A stretch of DNA of 64,000 nucleotides from Pseudoalteromonas sp. H105 (GTDB lineage Bacteria; Pseudomonadota; Gammaproteobacteria; Enterobacterales; Alteromonadaceae), in assembly GCF_001469215.1 (NCBI RefSeq), contig NZ_LOFH01000001.1, positions 558,001 to 622,000 of the forward strand, read 5' to 3'. Both the position numbers and the translations under genes were made by a program. Under the pieces are notes generated by a model. The model worked only from the letters and a program-made list of their open reading frames with translations. It had not been told where the DNA came from and made no database searches. Each line of letters begins with the position of its first letter. Position 1 is the stretch's first letter. Shown piece by piece: positions 1-8,120 of this stretch.

Positions 1-223
1 TTTTATGATAAAAAACTTTGTCTGTAAATTCTTGTGCATAATGACCATTTATAATCGCATAAGTGTGTACCTTCTGCTCCGCCTCAAGCGCAGCTTGTGA
101 GCTCATAAACGCCATAACACCAAATAACAACGGGAAAATAAGCACGGGAAGCGCCACAATGAATATCAGTGTTTTTTTATCGCGTAAAAGTTCTCTTAGT
201 TCCTTTTTAAATACTTCAAACAT
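1..223 (-). CDS. ABC-2 type permease, NatB-like (N-terminal fragment)
   Basis: Partial gene running off the left edge; only about the first 74 residues are visible. It begins MFEVFKKELRELLRDKK, then a hydrophobic membrane segment (about residues 23-43), then an extracytoplasmic stretch. This is the usual N-terminus of NatB-type permeases: a cytoplasmic amphipathic start, TM1 and a large external domain. The ATG at 223 is preceded by GGAG and overlaps the end of the ATPase gene by 8 bases, so the two are translationally coupled. By family, NatB pairs with NatA to export ions or small molecules using ATP. The substrate (Na+ in Bacillus) cannot be told from this fragment. Confidence 0.8.
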   Translation of the reverse strand, partial: MFEVFKKELRELLRDKKTLIFIVALPVLIFPLLFGVMAFMSSQAALEAEQKVHTYAIINGHYAQEFTDKVFYHK

Positions 224-1004
224 CTGCTTTCTCCATTAAGATATTCATGAAGGCTTGGTTGAGCTCATCGCTATTACCAGCTTGCTTAAATTCATTTAAA
301 CTCCCATCAAAGCAACTTACACCTTCATTTATGACTGCAACTCGGTCACACAGCAGTGCAACTTCATCTAAGTGGTGAGTAGAAAAAACAACCGGCGTTC
401 CTTGCTCTTTTAAACCTTTTATAAATTTAATAACCGTTTGCGTTGTCATAATATCAAGGCCAGTTGTCGGCTCATCTAGTACCACCACTTCAGGGTTATG
501 TACAACCGCACGAGCAATGTTCGCTTTCTGTTTCATACCAGTTGACAGATTTTCAGCGCGTTTATCAATAAAACTATGCATATCCAGTAAATCAAACAGC
601 TCTTCACAGCGTACCTTGATAGCTGCTCTGCTCATGCCGTGTAATTTAGCAAAGTATTCTATATTTTCTTTAACGGTCAAACGTCCATAAAGGCCTGTAC
701 TGCCTGACAAGAACCCAATCGATTTACGGCCTAATAAGGGTTTTTTTACTATATCCGCACCTGCAATATGAATTCTGCCTTCATCCGGCTTCAATGCCGT
801 TGAAATCATACGCAATGTGGTTGTCTTACCGGCACCATTAGGACCGAGTAAACCCAGTACTTCACCTTTGGAACAACTAAAACTAACGTCACGTACAGAA
901 TGAAAAAAGTCTTTATCTTCACGCGGGTCGACTTTATCGAGCTTATTTTTTTTGTGATCCTTGGTTAGCTTAAATTTTTTCTTGAGCCCTATGACTTCAA
1001 TCAT
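216..1004 (-). CDS. ABC transporter ATP-binding protein, NatA-like
   Basis: Cytoplasmic ATPase subunit of an ABC exporter, 262 aa. Visible motifs: Walker A GPNGAGKTT (54-62), signature LSTGM (153-157), Walker B VVVLDEPT (173-180) and H-loop His210. The Q-loop region reads FLSGSTGLY (98-106), without the usual glutamine; I recall this form in NatA-type proteins. A lysine/aspartate-rich insertion lies near the N-terminus (residues about 12-35), before the region leading to Walker A. The start codon shares one base with the stop of the upstream DUF3025 gene (TAATG), and the stop overlaps the permease start. The three genes therefore look like one tightly coupled operon transcribed leftward. NatA/NatB assignment is by family resemblance; drug or peptide export remains possible. 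Confidence 0.88.
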   Translation of the reverse strand: MIEVIGLKKKFKLTKDHKKNKLDKVDPREDKDFFHSVRDVSFSCSKGEVLGLLGPNGAGKTTTLRMISTALKPDEGRIHIAGADIVKKPLLGRKSIGFLSGSTGLYGRLTVKENIEYFAKLHGMSRAAIKVRCEELFDLLDMHSFIDKRAENLSTGMKQKANIARAVVHNPEVVVLDEPTTGLDIMTTQTVIKFIKGLKEQGTPVVFSTHHLDEVALLCDRVAVINEGVSCFDGSLNEFKQAGNSDELNQAFMNILMEKADV

Positions 1005-1813
1005 TAGCGTGTCCTTCGTTTAGGTCTAAAGTAATCAGTGTTACTGTAGAATTCACTGTTTTTATTATCATCGTGCCAACCTGGTACGCCCAATAATGGT
1101 AATGGAGATAGCAGGCTGTTATCTTGGAGACAACCGTTATTTTCAATCATCTCATAAAGCACTGTATCTAGGTACGCATATTGTGCAACTAAATCTTTAC
1201 AAAATGTGTCATCTGGTACTTTTACGAATAAGGCCTTTCCAGTCAGTCCAATATACGGTTTAGTAAGCATTTCATAGTTAGCGTGGCCAAACATAAAAGG
1301 CGAAATACTTTTACCCCACTCATCTCTTAAATCCACGAATGCTTCTTGCCACTGATGATTACGCAAACGAGCTGGCCACTTATAATCGCTAATAGCCAAA
1401 ATCACACCACACTCGTCAAAAAGCGTTAACGCGTTACGGTGCTTACTTCTTTGTTTTGTACCATGTAAGTTTATCTCTTGAACATGACGTTTATTTAGCA
1501 ATGATTTTGTTTTGGGAAATAAACACCAAATAAATCCACCAAATAAGTCATGCCAATTCTGTTGACGAGTTGGTACAAAACCGGTGTCGTAAATTATTTG
1601 TTCGTAATAGCGCTCTTCTTCATTAAAGAACGCATCCTCTTTAAAAACGATCGGTCTATTATTGGCATTTGTTGCATTCAAAAAACCATCAAACCAACTA
1701 CAACTAGGCCAATCTAATTGTTCATTTAATTTAAACAACTTATTGAGATGTTCAAACACACCTGAGCTGACTAATTCACAATGCCATTGCTCATAGGGGG
1801 TAAACCGCTTCAT
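1004..1813 (-). CDS. DUF3025 family protein
   Basis: A 269-aa soluble protein with no signal peptide or membrane segment. The central block YYEQIIYDTGFVPTRQQNWHD followed by LFGGFIWCLFPKTK and RNALTLFDECGVIL matches what I recognise as the DUF3025 family, found in beta- and gammaproteobacteria. Conserved Trp/His/Asp and Arg-Asn residues in this block suggest an enzyme, but no function is established. It is the first gene of the NatAB operon and its stop overlaps the natA start (TAATG). That links its expression to the exporter, though not necessarily its function. The gene is divergent from the M28 peptidase gene, with about 107 bases between starts for both promoters. Confidence 0.8.
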   Translation of the reverse strand: MKRFTPYEQWHCELVSSGVFEHLNKLFKLNEQLDWPSCSWFDGFLNATNANNRPIVFKEDAFFNEEERYYEQIIYDTGFVPTRQQNWHDLFGGFIWCLFPKTKSLLNKRHVQEINLHGTKQRSKHRNALTLFDECGVILAISDYKWPARLRNHQWQEAFVDLRDEWGKSISPFMFGHANYEMLTKPYIGLTGKALFVKVPDDTFCKDLVAQYAYLDTVLYEMIENNGCLQDNSLLSPLPLLGVPGWHDDNKNSEFYSNTDYFRPKRRTR

Positions 1814-1920
1814 GAGTACCTTTTGCTTTACAACTATGTTTATTCAGTTTACCGCAAAAACTGGTTCTCTTTAATAGTTCTTCATATACTGGTGAGACTT
1901 AAAACAAAAAAAGAGTGACT

Positions 1921-3549
1921 ATGAATCGTTATTTTTCTCTTACATTGCTTGCAAGCGCTGTACTTGCTGGCTGTGCAACAACAAGTCTCACTTCTGAAGA
2001 TGTTGAAAAAGGCTATCAGTCAATTAATGCTGAACAGCTAGCAGAGCACGTTAAAGTGCTAGCTTCAGATGAATTTGGTGGCAGAGCCCCTTCTTCCAAG
2101 GGTGAAGAACTTACGCTCGCTTATTTGACCGATCAGTTTAAAAAAATTGGGTTTAAACCGGGTAATGGCGATAGCTTCTTGCAAGAAGTACCACTTGTTT
2201 CACTTGAAGCTGACTCTGACATGGTATTAAGCATTGGTGGTAAAGATTACCAATATAAAAAAGACATGGTAATGGGCAGTAGCCGCATCAGCGAACGTGA
2301 AGGAATTAAAGAGTCTGAACTCGTGTTTGTTGGTTACGGTGTTAATGCACCAGAATACGACTGGAATGATTATGAAGGTCTCGATGTGAAAGGTAAAACC
2401 GTTGTCATGCTGGTCAATGATCCGGGCTTTGCGACCAAAGACCCCGCTTTGTTTACCGGTGATGCAATGACCTACTATGGCCGTTGGACATACAAGTATG
2501 AAGAAGCGAGCCGCCAAGGTGCTGCCGGTGCCATTATAATCCATGAAACCGCCCCAGCTTCATACCCATGGTCTGTTGTTGAAAACTCATGGAGTGGTGA
2601 ACAATTTGGATTCCAAAAAGAAAATAACAACATGGACCGCGTTGCTGTTGAAGGCTGGGTTACAACTGACGTAGCTAAAGAGCTTTTTACAAAGGCTGGC
2701 CTTGATTTTGATATTGCAAAAGAAAATGCTGCGAAAGGGGCTTATCACGTGGATATGGGTGATTTAACGGCTTCTGTTGCGGTTAAAAACACGATAAAAA
2801 CCTCAATTTCATATAATTTTATCGCCACGTTACCAGGCAGCGAAAAACCGGATGAGCATATTATTTATTCTGCTCACTGGGATCACCTTGGTACCGATAA
2901 AAACCGTAAAGGCGACCAAATTTATAACGGCGCTCACGATAACGCAACCGGTACAGGCGGCATGATTGAAGTGGCAGAAGCATTTTCAATGTTACCGCAA
3001 AACCCAAGCCGCTCGATTACTTTTCTAGCGGTAACCGCTGAAGAGCAAGGACTTTTAGGTTCAAAATATTACGCTGCTAACCCTGTTATACCTGCTACTA
3101 AAACAGTTGCTAATATCAATATGGATAGCTTAAACCTATTAGGAAAAGTAAAAGACATCAGTGTAGTGGGTATCGGCAAGTCTGAAATGGATATGCTTTT
3201 AGAGAACGCAGCTAAGAAACAAGGCCGTGTTGTATCGGGCGATCCTAAGCCATCTTCAGGCGGATATTACCGCTCTGATCACTTTGCTTTTGCTAACATA
3301 GGTGTGCCTGCTATGTATGCGGGTGGAGGCAGTCAAGCATTTGATGAAGAAACAGCAAATTATCGTAAGCGTATGAGCTTGGTTCTTCGCGGTTGTTACC
3401 ATCAGCCTTGTGATAGATTCCGAGATGAATGGGATTTATCGGGTGCTGTACAAGACTTGCAGTTGTTTTATCAGGTTGGCTTTGATATTTCAGAGCAAAC
3501 ACAATGGCCAAAATGGAATACAACATCTGAGTTTCAAAGATCTAAATGA
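1921..3549 (+). CDS. M28 family metallopeptidase lipoprotein
   Basis: Predicted exported, lipid-anchored zinc aminopeptidase. Starting at ATG 1921 (a GTG in frame at 1915 is less likely), the N-terminus is a lipoprotein signal with lipobox LAGC and lipidated Cys18. A PA-type inserted domain follows (about residues 90-290). The M28 catalytic core carries the zinc ligands in AHWDHLG (His319), GAHDNATG (Asp340), TAEEQG (general base and ligand Glu), NINMDS (Asp) and SDHFAFA (His). Length (542 aa) is typical of the PA-containing M28 group. It probably trims peptides in the periplasm or at the outer membrane. It is monocistronic on the plus strand, and the inverted repeat at 3577-3609 could end its transcript. 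Substrate is unknown. Confidence 0.92.
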   Translation: MNRYFSLTLLASAVLAGCATTSLTSEDVEKGYQSINAEQLAEHVKVLASDEFGGRAPSSKGEELTLAYLTDQFKKIGFKPGNGDSFLQEVPLVSLEADSDMVLSIGGKDYQYKKDMVMGSSRISEREGIKESELVFVGYGVNAPEYDWNDYEGLDVKGKTVVMLVNDPGFATKDPALFTGDAMTYYGRWTYKYEEASRQGAAGAIIIHETAPASYPWSVVENSWSGEQFGFQKENNNMDRVAVEGWVTTDVAKELFTKAGLDFDIAKENAAKGAYHVDMGDLTASVAVKNTIKTSISYNFIATLPGSEKPDEHIIYSAHWDHLGTDKNRKGDQIYNGAHDNATGTGGMIEVAEAFSMLPQNPSRSITFLAVTAEEQGLLGSKYYAANPVIPATKTVANINMDSLNLLGKVKDISVVGIGKSEMDMLLENAAKKQGRVVSGDPKPSSGGYYRSDHFAFANIGVPAMYAGGGSQAFDEETANYRKRMSLVLRGCYHQPCDRFRDEWDLSGAVQDLQLFYQVGFDISEQTQWPKWNTTSEFQRSK

Positions 3550-3576
3550 TATTGATTTTTATTTAGATTGATTATA

Positions 3577-3609
3577 AAGTGCAACCTAATGACAATTTGG
3601 GTTGCACTT
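3577..3609. promoter_or_regulatory. 10-bp perfect inverted repeat before the metal transporter gene
   Basis: AAGTGCAACC (3577-3586) and GGTTGCACTT (3600-3609) are perfect complements separated by 13 bases. The repeat lies 28 bases after the M28 stop and ends exactly at the ATG (3610) I favour for the transporter. Two readings are possible: an operator for a metal-responsive repressor, or a weak terminator for the M28 gene, since it is followed only by a broken T-rich stretch. The sequence alone does not decide. Confidence 0.6.
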
Positions 3610-4782
3610 ATGTTTTCTTATACACCATTAAATATTCTTTCTTCATTTTTTATACAGTCCTTCTTTGCAAATAAACGTTTTTTACTGCCAGTTATATTAT
3701 TGATTTGTTTGGCATCCCCCCCTCTTCACCACATCTCAATTAGTTCAATGAGCGATGCTTTTTTTCAGGTAAGTATATTTGTTGCTGCAACGTTATTTAT
3801 ATATTATTTTTTAATCGAAAAATTGCCACAACTTGAACTTACTTATTTGAGCACTAAATCACCACTATTAGAACTTTGCTTTGCAGCATTCTTGGGCGCT
3901 TTACCTGGTTGCGGCGGTGCAATTATAGTGGTAACGCAATTTACCAAAGGACAAGCCAGTTTTGGCTCTGTGGTGGCGGTTTTAACGGCGACAATGGGCG
4001 ATGCTGCATTTTTATTAATAGCTACAAACCCTTTCGACGGCCTTAAAATGATGTGTATTGGCCTACTGGTTGGCATAATAAGTGGTTACTTGACCAACAT
4101 GTTTCATAAGCGTGATTTTTTAGTCCCACCAGTAAAACAGACTAGCGATGCATGTAATTTAAATACCAATAAGGCTATCGTCTTTAGTAAGTCCATTTGG
4201 AAAGTTATTTTGGTGCCAAGTATTATCATTGCGATACTAATGGCAACTAATATCGATATGGGGATGTTTGGTATTACGGTTAACCATTTAATAAATATAT
4301 TTGGTGCAAGCATGGCTTTGTTTGCTGTTATTACCTGGGCATTATCTTCTAAAGGACAAAGCTATCAAGAAATTACTGGTGAAGAAGAGTCCCCTCAGCC
4401 ACCATCGAAGGTTTATAAAGTATTGCAAGATACCCACTTTGTTACTGCATGGGTTGTTGCCTCATTTATGCTGTTTGAAATACTTGTAAAATATACAGGC
4501 ATAGATTTAGCAACATGGTTTTCACACTTTGCTTATTTAGCTCCACTAATAGGGGTCATTATTGGTTTTTTACCGGGCTGCGGACCACAAATAGTCGTCA
4601 CCACTTTGTATATACAAGGTATCATTCCATTTAGCGCTCTTGCAGCAAATGCAATATCAAACGATGGAGATGCACTTTTCCCAGCGATTGCAATGGCACC
4701 AAAAGCGGCTTTTGTCGCGACACTTTACTCTGCGATACCCGCATTGTTTATTGGATATGGACTGTATTTTTATGGGGTATAA
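3610..4782 (+). CDS. Putative manganese / heavy-metal transporter (10-11 TM family)
   Basis: Polytopic inner-membrane protein with about ten hydrophobic segments. It has an internal duplication: GALPGCGGAIIVVTQF in the first half and GFLPGCGPQIVVTTLY in the second, each followed by an A-rich segment containing an acidic GD pair (TMGDAAFLLIA and SNDGDALFPAIA). Paired PGCG motifs with conserved Cys and Asp are characteristic of the family annotated as putative manganese transporter or 10TM heavy-metal exporter. Candidate starts are TTG 3568, ATG 3589 (inside the loop of an inverted repeat) and ATG 3610. I prefer 3610 because it leaves the repeat in the leader and gives a normal N-terminus of about 20 residues before the first helix. 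Direction of transport and metal are not proven. Confidence 0.8.
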   Translation: MFSYTPLNILSSFFIQSFFANKRFLLPVILLICLASPPLHHISISSMSDAFFQVSIFVAATLFIYYFLIEKLPQLELTYLSTKSPLLELCFAAFLGALPGCGGAIIVVTQFTKGQASFGSVVAVLTATMGDAAFLLIATNPFDGLKMMCIGLLVGIISGYLTNMFHKRDFLVPPVKQTSDACNLNTNKAIVFSKSIWKVILVPSIIIAILMATNIDMGMFGITVNHLINIFGASMALFAVITWALSSKGQSYQEITGEEESPQPPSKVYKVLQDTHFVTAWVVASFMLFEILVKYTGIDLATWFSHFAYLAPLIGVIIGFLPGCGPQIVVTTLYIQGIIPFSALAANAISNDGDALFPAIAMAPKAAFVATLYSAIPALFIGYGLYFYGV

Positions 4783-4822
4783 CGCCTAAGCCAAATAGAA
4801 TAGACGTTATGACAGTGAAAAT

Positions 4823-6073
4823 TTAGTTGCCTAATACTTTTGCAGGATCAACTCTTGTTGCTTGCCAAGCAGGATAGATTGTGGCTAAAACAGCCAGTGC
4901 AAAAGTCACTATAACTGTCACAATAATATCTTGCCACACTAACTTACTTGGCAAGAACTCAATAAAATAAACGCCCTCTAAGGGATTAGCCCCTGCTAAT
5001 TGGCTGAGCCAGGTAAATAAGCTACTTATATTAAGCGCTAACAGTATGCCAATCAGGCTCCCCAAAACAACCCCAACAAACGCCTGCGTAAGTCCTTGCA
5101 TTACAAAAGTAGCTAAAATAGTACTGTCTTTCGCCCCCATGGTTTTAAGTATTGCGATGTTAGATTGCTTTTCGCGCACTTCCATAACTAAAGATGACAC
5201 AATATTAAAGCTGGCAACTGCGATTATAAGAAATACCACGATGTAGACAATAGTACGAACCATTTGAATATCTTGATATAAGCTCCCTTGTGTTCTAAAC
5301 CAACTAGAAATATACACATAGTCAGGGATTGTTTGCCCTACCCGTAAAGCAATCTGATGCGCATAAAAGACATCATTTACTTTCAGTCGTAAACCAGTAA
5401 CGTGTTGTTCATTATACCCCAATAAAGACTGTGCTTTTTCAAGATGTATAAACGCAGCAGAACTGTCAATTGGTCCCCCCATTTTAACGATACCGGCGAG
5501 TGTTAACGTAACTCGCTTAGGGGCTAAAATATCATTACTCGTTTGGTTTACTTGCGGTATCAGCAATGTAACAGAATCTCCTTGCTGTAAGGAAAGTTGA
5601 TCCACAATTTGAGACCCTAAAATGACTTCTTCCGTGCTCATTTGACTGATTAGTTTTCCTTGAATGAACTGGTTTATAGAGGACACGTTTTTCTCTAGTT
5701 CAGGGCTCACCCCTCGGATCTCAACGGCTTTTAAGCCACTTTTATACTGCGCCATCCCGTTAACACTGATAAATGGCGCGGCACCGGTGACACCCGCTTG
5801 TTTTTGTAAGTTTTCAACTTTAGCAGGCCATTGTTCAATAGGTCGACTAGGCGCAACATACTCAACTTGCGGAACCACACTTAATAAACGATGTACTAAC
5901 TGTTGCTCAAAACCGTTAATTACTGACAACGCAACGATTAAAACTGCAACCCCAAGTAAAATACCAATCGTAGAGGCTTTTGCGATAAAGGTTACAAACC
6001 CATTTTGCGCTTCTTTGGCACCTGATTGTGCTCGAAATCGTCTACTCAAAAAAGCACTAAGCAACATAGCCAC
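4823..6073 (-). CDS. lolE: Lipoprotein-releasing ABC transporter, permease LolE
   Basis: Inner-membrane subunit of LolCDE, which extracts outer-membrane lipoproteins and hands them to LolA. The 416-aa protein has the MacB/LolC/E layout: TM1 at about 25-50, a large periplasmic domain (about 50-270), then three TM helices near the C-terminus (about 275-300, 320-350, 378-400). The N-terminal sequence FLSRRFRAQSGAKEAQNGFVTF is typical of the family. It is third in lolC-lolD-lolE and starts inside the end of lolD (17-base overlap; an in-frame ATG two codons later would reduce this to 11). Position after lolD and similarity to LolE rather than LolC guide the name; the two permeases are paralogues, so C/E assignment is slightly less certain than the complex itself. 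Confidence 0.92.
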   Translation of the reverse strand: MAMLLSAFLSRRFRAQSGAKEAQNGFVTFIAKASTIGILLGVAVLIVALSVINGFEQQLVHRLLSVVPQVEYVAPSRPIEQWPAKVENLQKQAGVTGAAPFISVNGMAQYKSGLKAVEIRGVSPELEKNVSSINQFIQGKLISQMSTEEVILGSQIVDQLSLQQGDSVTLLIPQVNQTSNDILAPKRVTLTLAGIVKMGGPIDSSAAFIHLEKAQSLLGYNEQHVTGLRLKVNDVFYAHQIALRVGQTIPDYVYISSWFRTQGSLYQDIQMVRTIVYIVVFLIIAVASFNIVSSLVMEVREKQSNIAILKTMGAKDSTILATFVMQGLTQAFVGVVLGSLIGILLALNISSLFTWLSQLAGANPLEGVYFIEFLPSKLVWQDIIVTVIVTFALAVLATIYPAWQATRVDPAKVLGN

Positions 6074-6755
6074 TCTCTTTTATAGCTATTTTACCTTCAT
6101 CTAAGTAGGCAATTTTACCAAGCTTGTCAGCCAATTCTAAATCATGTGTAACAACAACAAAGCTTGTGTTTAGTGTGTTATTAAGCTCTTTGATTAAATC
6201 ATAAATTTTAATCGCATTTTGCTTATCAAGGTTACCTGTGGGTTCATCTGCTAACACCAGTGCTGGGTTAGTGACCAGCGCACGCGCAATGGCTACACGT
6301 TGCCTTTCACCACCTGATAATGCGGATGGTTTATGTAAACTACGATGAGATAACCCTACTTTGTCTAACATGGCGAGTGCATGTATATTCGCCTCTTTCG
6401 CACTTTGGCCTTTTATTAACAATGGCATAGCTACGTTTTCTACCGCATTAAATTCCATTAATAAATGATGGAATTGGTAAATAAACCCTAAATGTTGGTT
6501 TCTAAATTTAGCCTGCTCTTTCCTTGATAGTTCAGCAACTCGCTGCCCTTTTATTTTAGCAACGCCATCCGTTTGGCTATCTAAAGTACCAAGGATATGC
6601 AACAACGTACTTTTCCCAGAGCCTGAGCTCCCGACGATTGCGAGCATTTCGCCTTGTGTTAGCTTTAAGTTAACCCCTTTTAAAACTTCAACTTGGTTTT
6701 CACCATCTTGATAGGATTTACTTAACTTTTCACACTCAATAACAAAATCATTCAT
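6057..6755 (-). CDS. lolD: Lipoprotein-releasing ABC transporter, ATPase LolD
   Basis: ATPase of the LolCDE complex on the cytoplasmic face of the inner membrane, 232 aa, the usual LolD length. Walker [10 protein letters not shown] (42-50), Q-loop [10 protein letters not shown], signature LSGGE (146-150), Walker B VLADEP (167-172) and TGNLD D-loop are all intact. The phrase [18 protein letters not shown] is strongly LolD-like. The start overlaps the lolC stop by 8 bases and the stop overlaps lolE, consistent with coupled synthesis of the three subunits in one operon. Confidence 0.95.
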   Translation of the reverse strand: MNDFVIECEKLSKSYQDGENQVEVLKGVNLKLTQGEMLAIVGSSGSGKSTLLHILGTLDSQTDGVAKIKGQRVAELSRKEQAKFRNQHLGFIYQFHHLLMEFNAVENVAMPLLIKGQSAKEANIHALAMLDKVGLSHRSLHKPSALSGGERQRVAIARALVTNPALVLADEPTGNLDKQNAIKIYDLIKELNNTLNTSFVVVTHDLELADKLGKIAYLDEGKIAIKESGYVA

Positions 6756-7962
6756 AACGCAGTACCTCTGCTGGACTTACTTTCGCGGCTTTCATCGCCG
6801 GATATAAAGTAGCTAAAAAACTCATAACAATGCTTGCCAACGCAATCAGCACTAAACTTGTCACATCAAATATAACGGGTAATCGAATTCCAGTGAGTAC
6901 ATTCAAGCCAATAGCAGATAACACCTCATTGATATTTGCACTGAGTAATATTCCCAATATTGCACCGATACTGGTACCTATCAGTCCATTGTATAGCCCT
7001 TGAATCATAAATACATGTTGCACTTGATTAGGCGTTAGGCCTAGTGTTTGCAGTATTGCAACTTCACTTTGCTTTTCACTCACCATCATGGTTAATGCTG
7101 ACACGATATTAAAAACAGCGACCAACACAATGAGACCCAGTAACATTGACATAATACGCTTTTCCATCGCCACAGCGGCAAATAACGTCCCTTGAGATTG
7201 GCGCCAATCTGTTATCTCGCTGTCTTTAAATAAGTTAGTACTGGCAGTAAAATTGTCGATTAAAAAAGGGTCATTTAATGAAATACTCAAATTAGGAGGC
7301 ACAGAGCTTGATTGCTTTAAAACACGTTGTAATGACTCGCCACTGGTAAATGCTAGGCCCATATCTATTTCAGACCCAGTTTCATATATCGCAGCGACCT
7401 TGAATAATCGTTGGCTGGGTACGCGACCAAGTGGTGTATATGTTGAGGCATTAGGCATTATCACACGTAGTTTTTCACCTAAACTGATGTCTAATTTACG
7501 TGCTAAGTAGCGGCTAATAGCAATGTTATACCTATCAGCTAAAACACTATCCCATTGCCCCTGTACAATTTTGTCGCTTATTTTGTAAAGCGAAGCATTA
7601 TCATCGTAAAGACCTTGCAACAATACGCCATGTAAATCTTTATTAGTTTGTAATATTGCTTCACCGTGGCGATATAAACTGGCGTGTTTAACATACGGTG
7701 AGGCGATTACATCAGTCTGTAAACGTTGCATTTGCTCATGCGTTTTATTTTCAGATGGGACTTCTACATGAGGTATTAAACCCAGCATATTTGATTTTAA
7801 ATTATTTTCGAAACCATTCATAACCGAGCTAACGGTATAAAGCGCCATTAAGCCAATCGCAATGCCAGCAATAGAAAAAAATGAGATGAATGAGATAAAC
7901 GCGTTCCCTTTTGAGGATCGACTATATCTGAGCCCAATGAATAGGCTAACAGGTTGAAACAT
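6748..7962 (-). CDS. lolC: Lipoprotein-releasing ABC transporter, permease LolC
   Basis: First gene of lolCDE, 404 aa. It starts MFQPVSLFIGLRYSRSSKGNAFISFISF, the conserved cytoplasmic N-terminus of LolC, followed by TM1 (about 25-48), a periplasmic domain (about 50-265) and three C-terminal helices. It ends PAEVLRYE, a typical LolC terminus. By family, LolC recruits LolA while LolE contacts the lipoprotein. The promoter should lie in the 158-base gap to the divergent sulP gene. The operon supplies the outer-membrane lipoproteins encoded elsewhere in the genome; lipoboxes visible in this window include the M28 and S9 peptidases. Confidence 0.94.
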   Translation of the reverse strand: MFQPVSLFIGLRYSRSSKGNAFISFISFFSIAGIAIGLMALYTVSSVMNGFENNLKSNMLGLIPHVEVPSENKTHEQMQRLQTDVIASPYVKHASLYRHGEAILQTNKDLHGVLLQGLYDDNASLYKISDKIVQGQWDSVLADRYNIAISRYLARKLDISLGEKLRVIMPNASTYTPLGRVPSQRLFKVAAIYETGSEIDMGLAFTSGESLQRVLKQSSSVPPNLSISLNDPFLIDNFTASTNLFKDSEITDWRQSQGTLFAAVAMEKRIMSMLLGLIVLVAVFNIVSALTMMVSEKQSEVAILQTLGLTPNQVQHVFMIQGLYNGLIGTSIGAILGILLSANINEVLSAIGLNVLTGIRLPVIFDVTSLVLIALASIVMSFLATLYPAMKAAKVSPAEVLRYE

Positions 7963-8120
7963 AACTTATACTGACACATGTAATACAAATAGAGCCGCCA
8001 TACTAGCAAATTCATATTTATTTGGGTATGAACAAAAGTGTAAAAAATAATTAAAAATCTGATACTTGATTAAGTCGTTTTGGGTTAAAATGCGCCAAAT
8101 ATCTAGATGAGGGCCCAATT

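Noticed and set aside
3549..3610. Manganese riboswitch (yybP-ykoY type) before the transporter gene
   Set aside because: The 60-base gap is too short and lacks the conserved loops; only a simple inverted repeat is present.
5664..6104. 146-aa plus-strand frame opposite lolE
   Set aside because: Antisense to a conserved membrane domain of lolE and crosses into lolD; no independent support.
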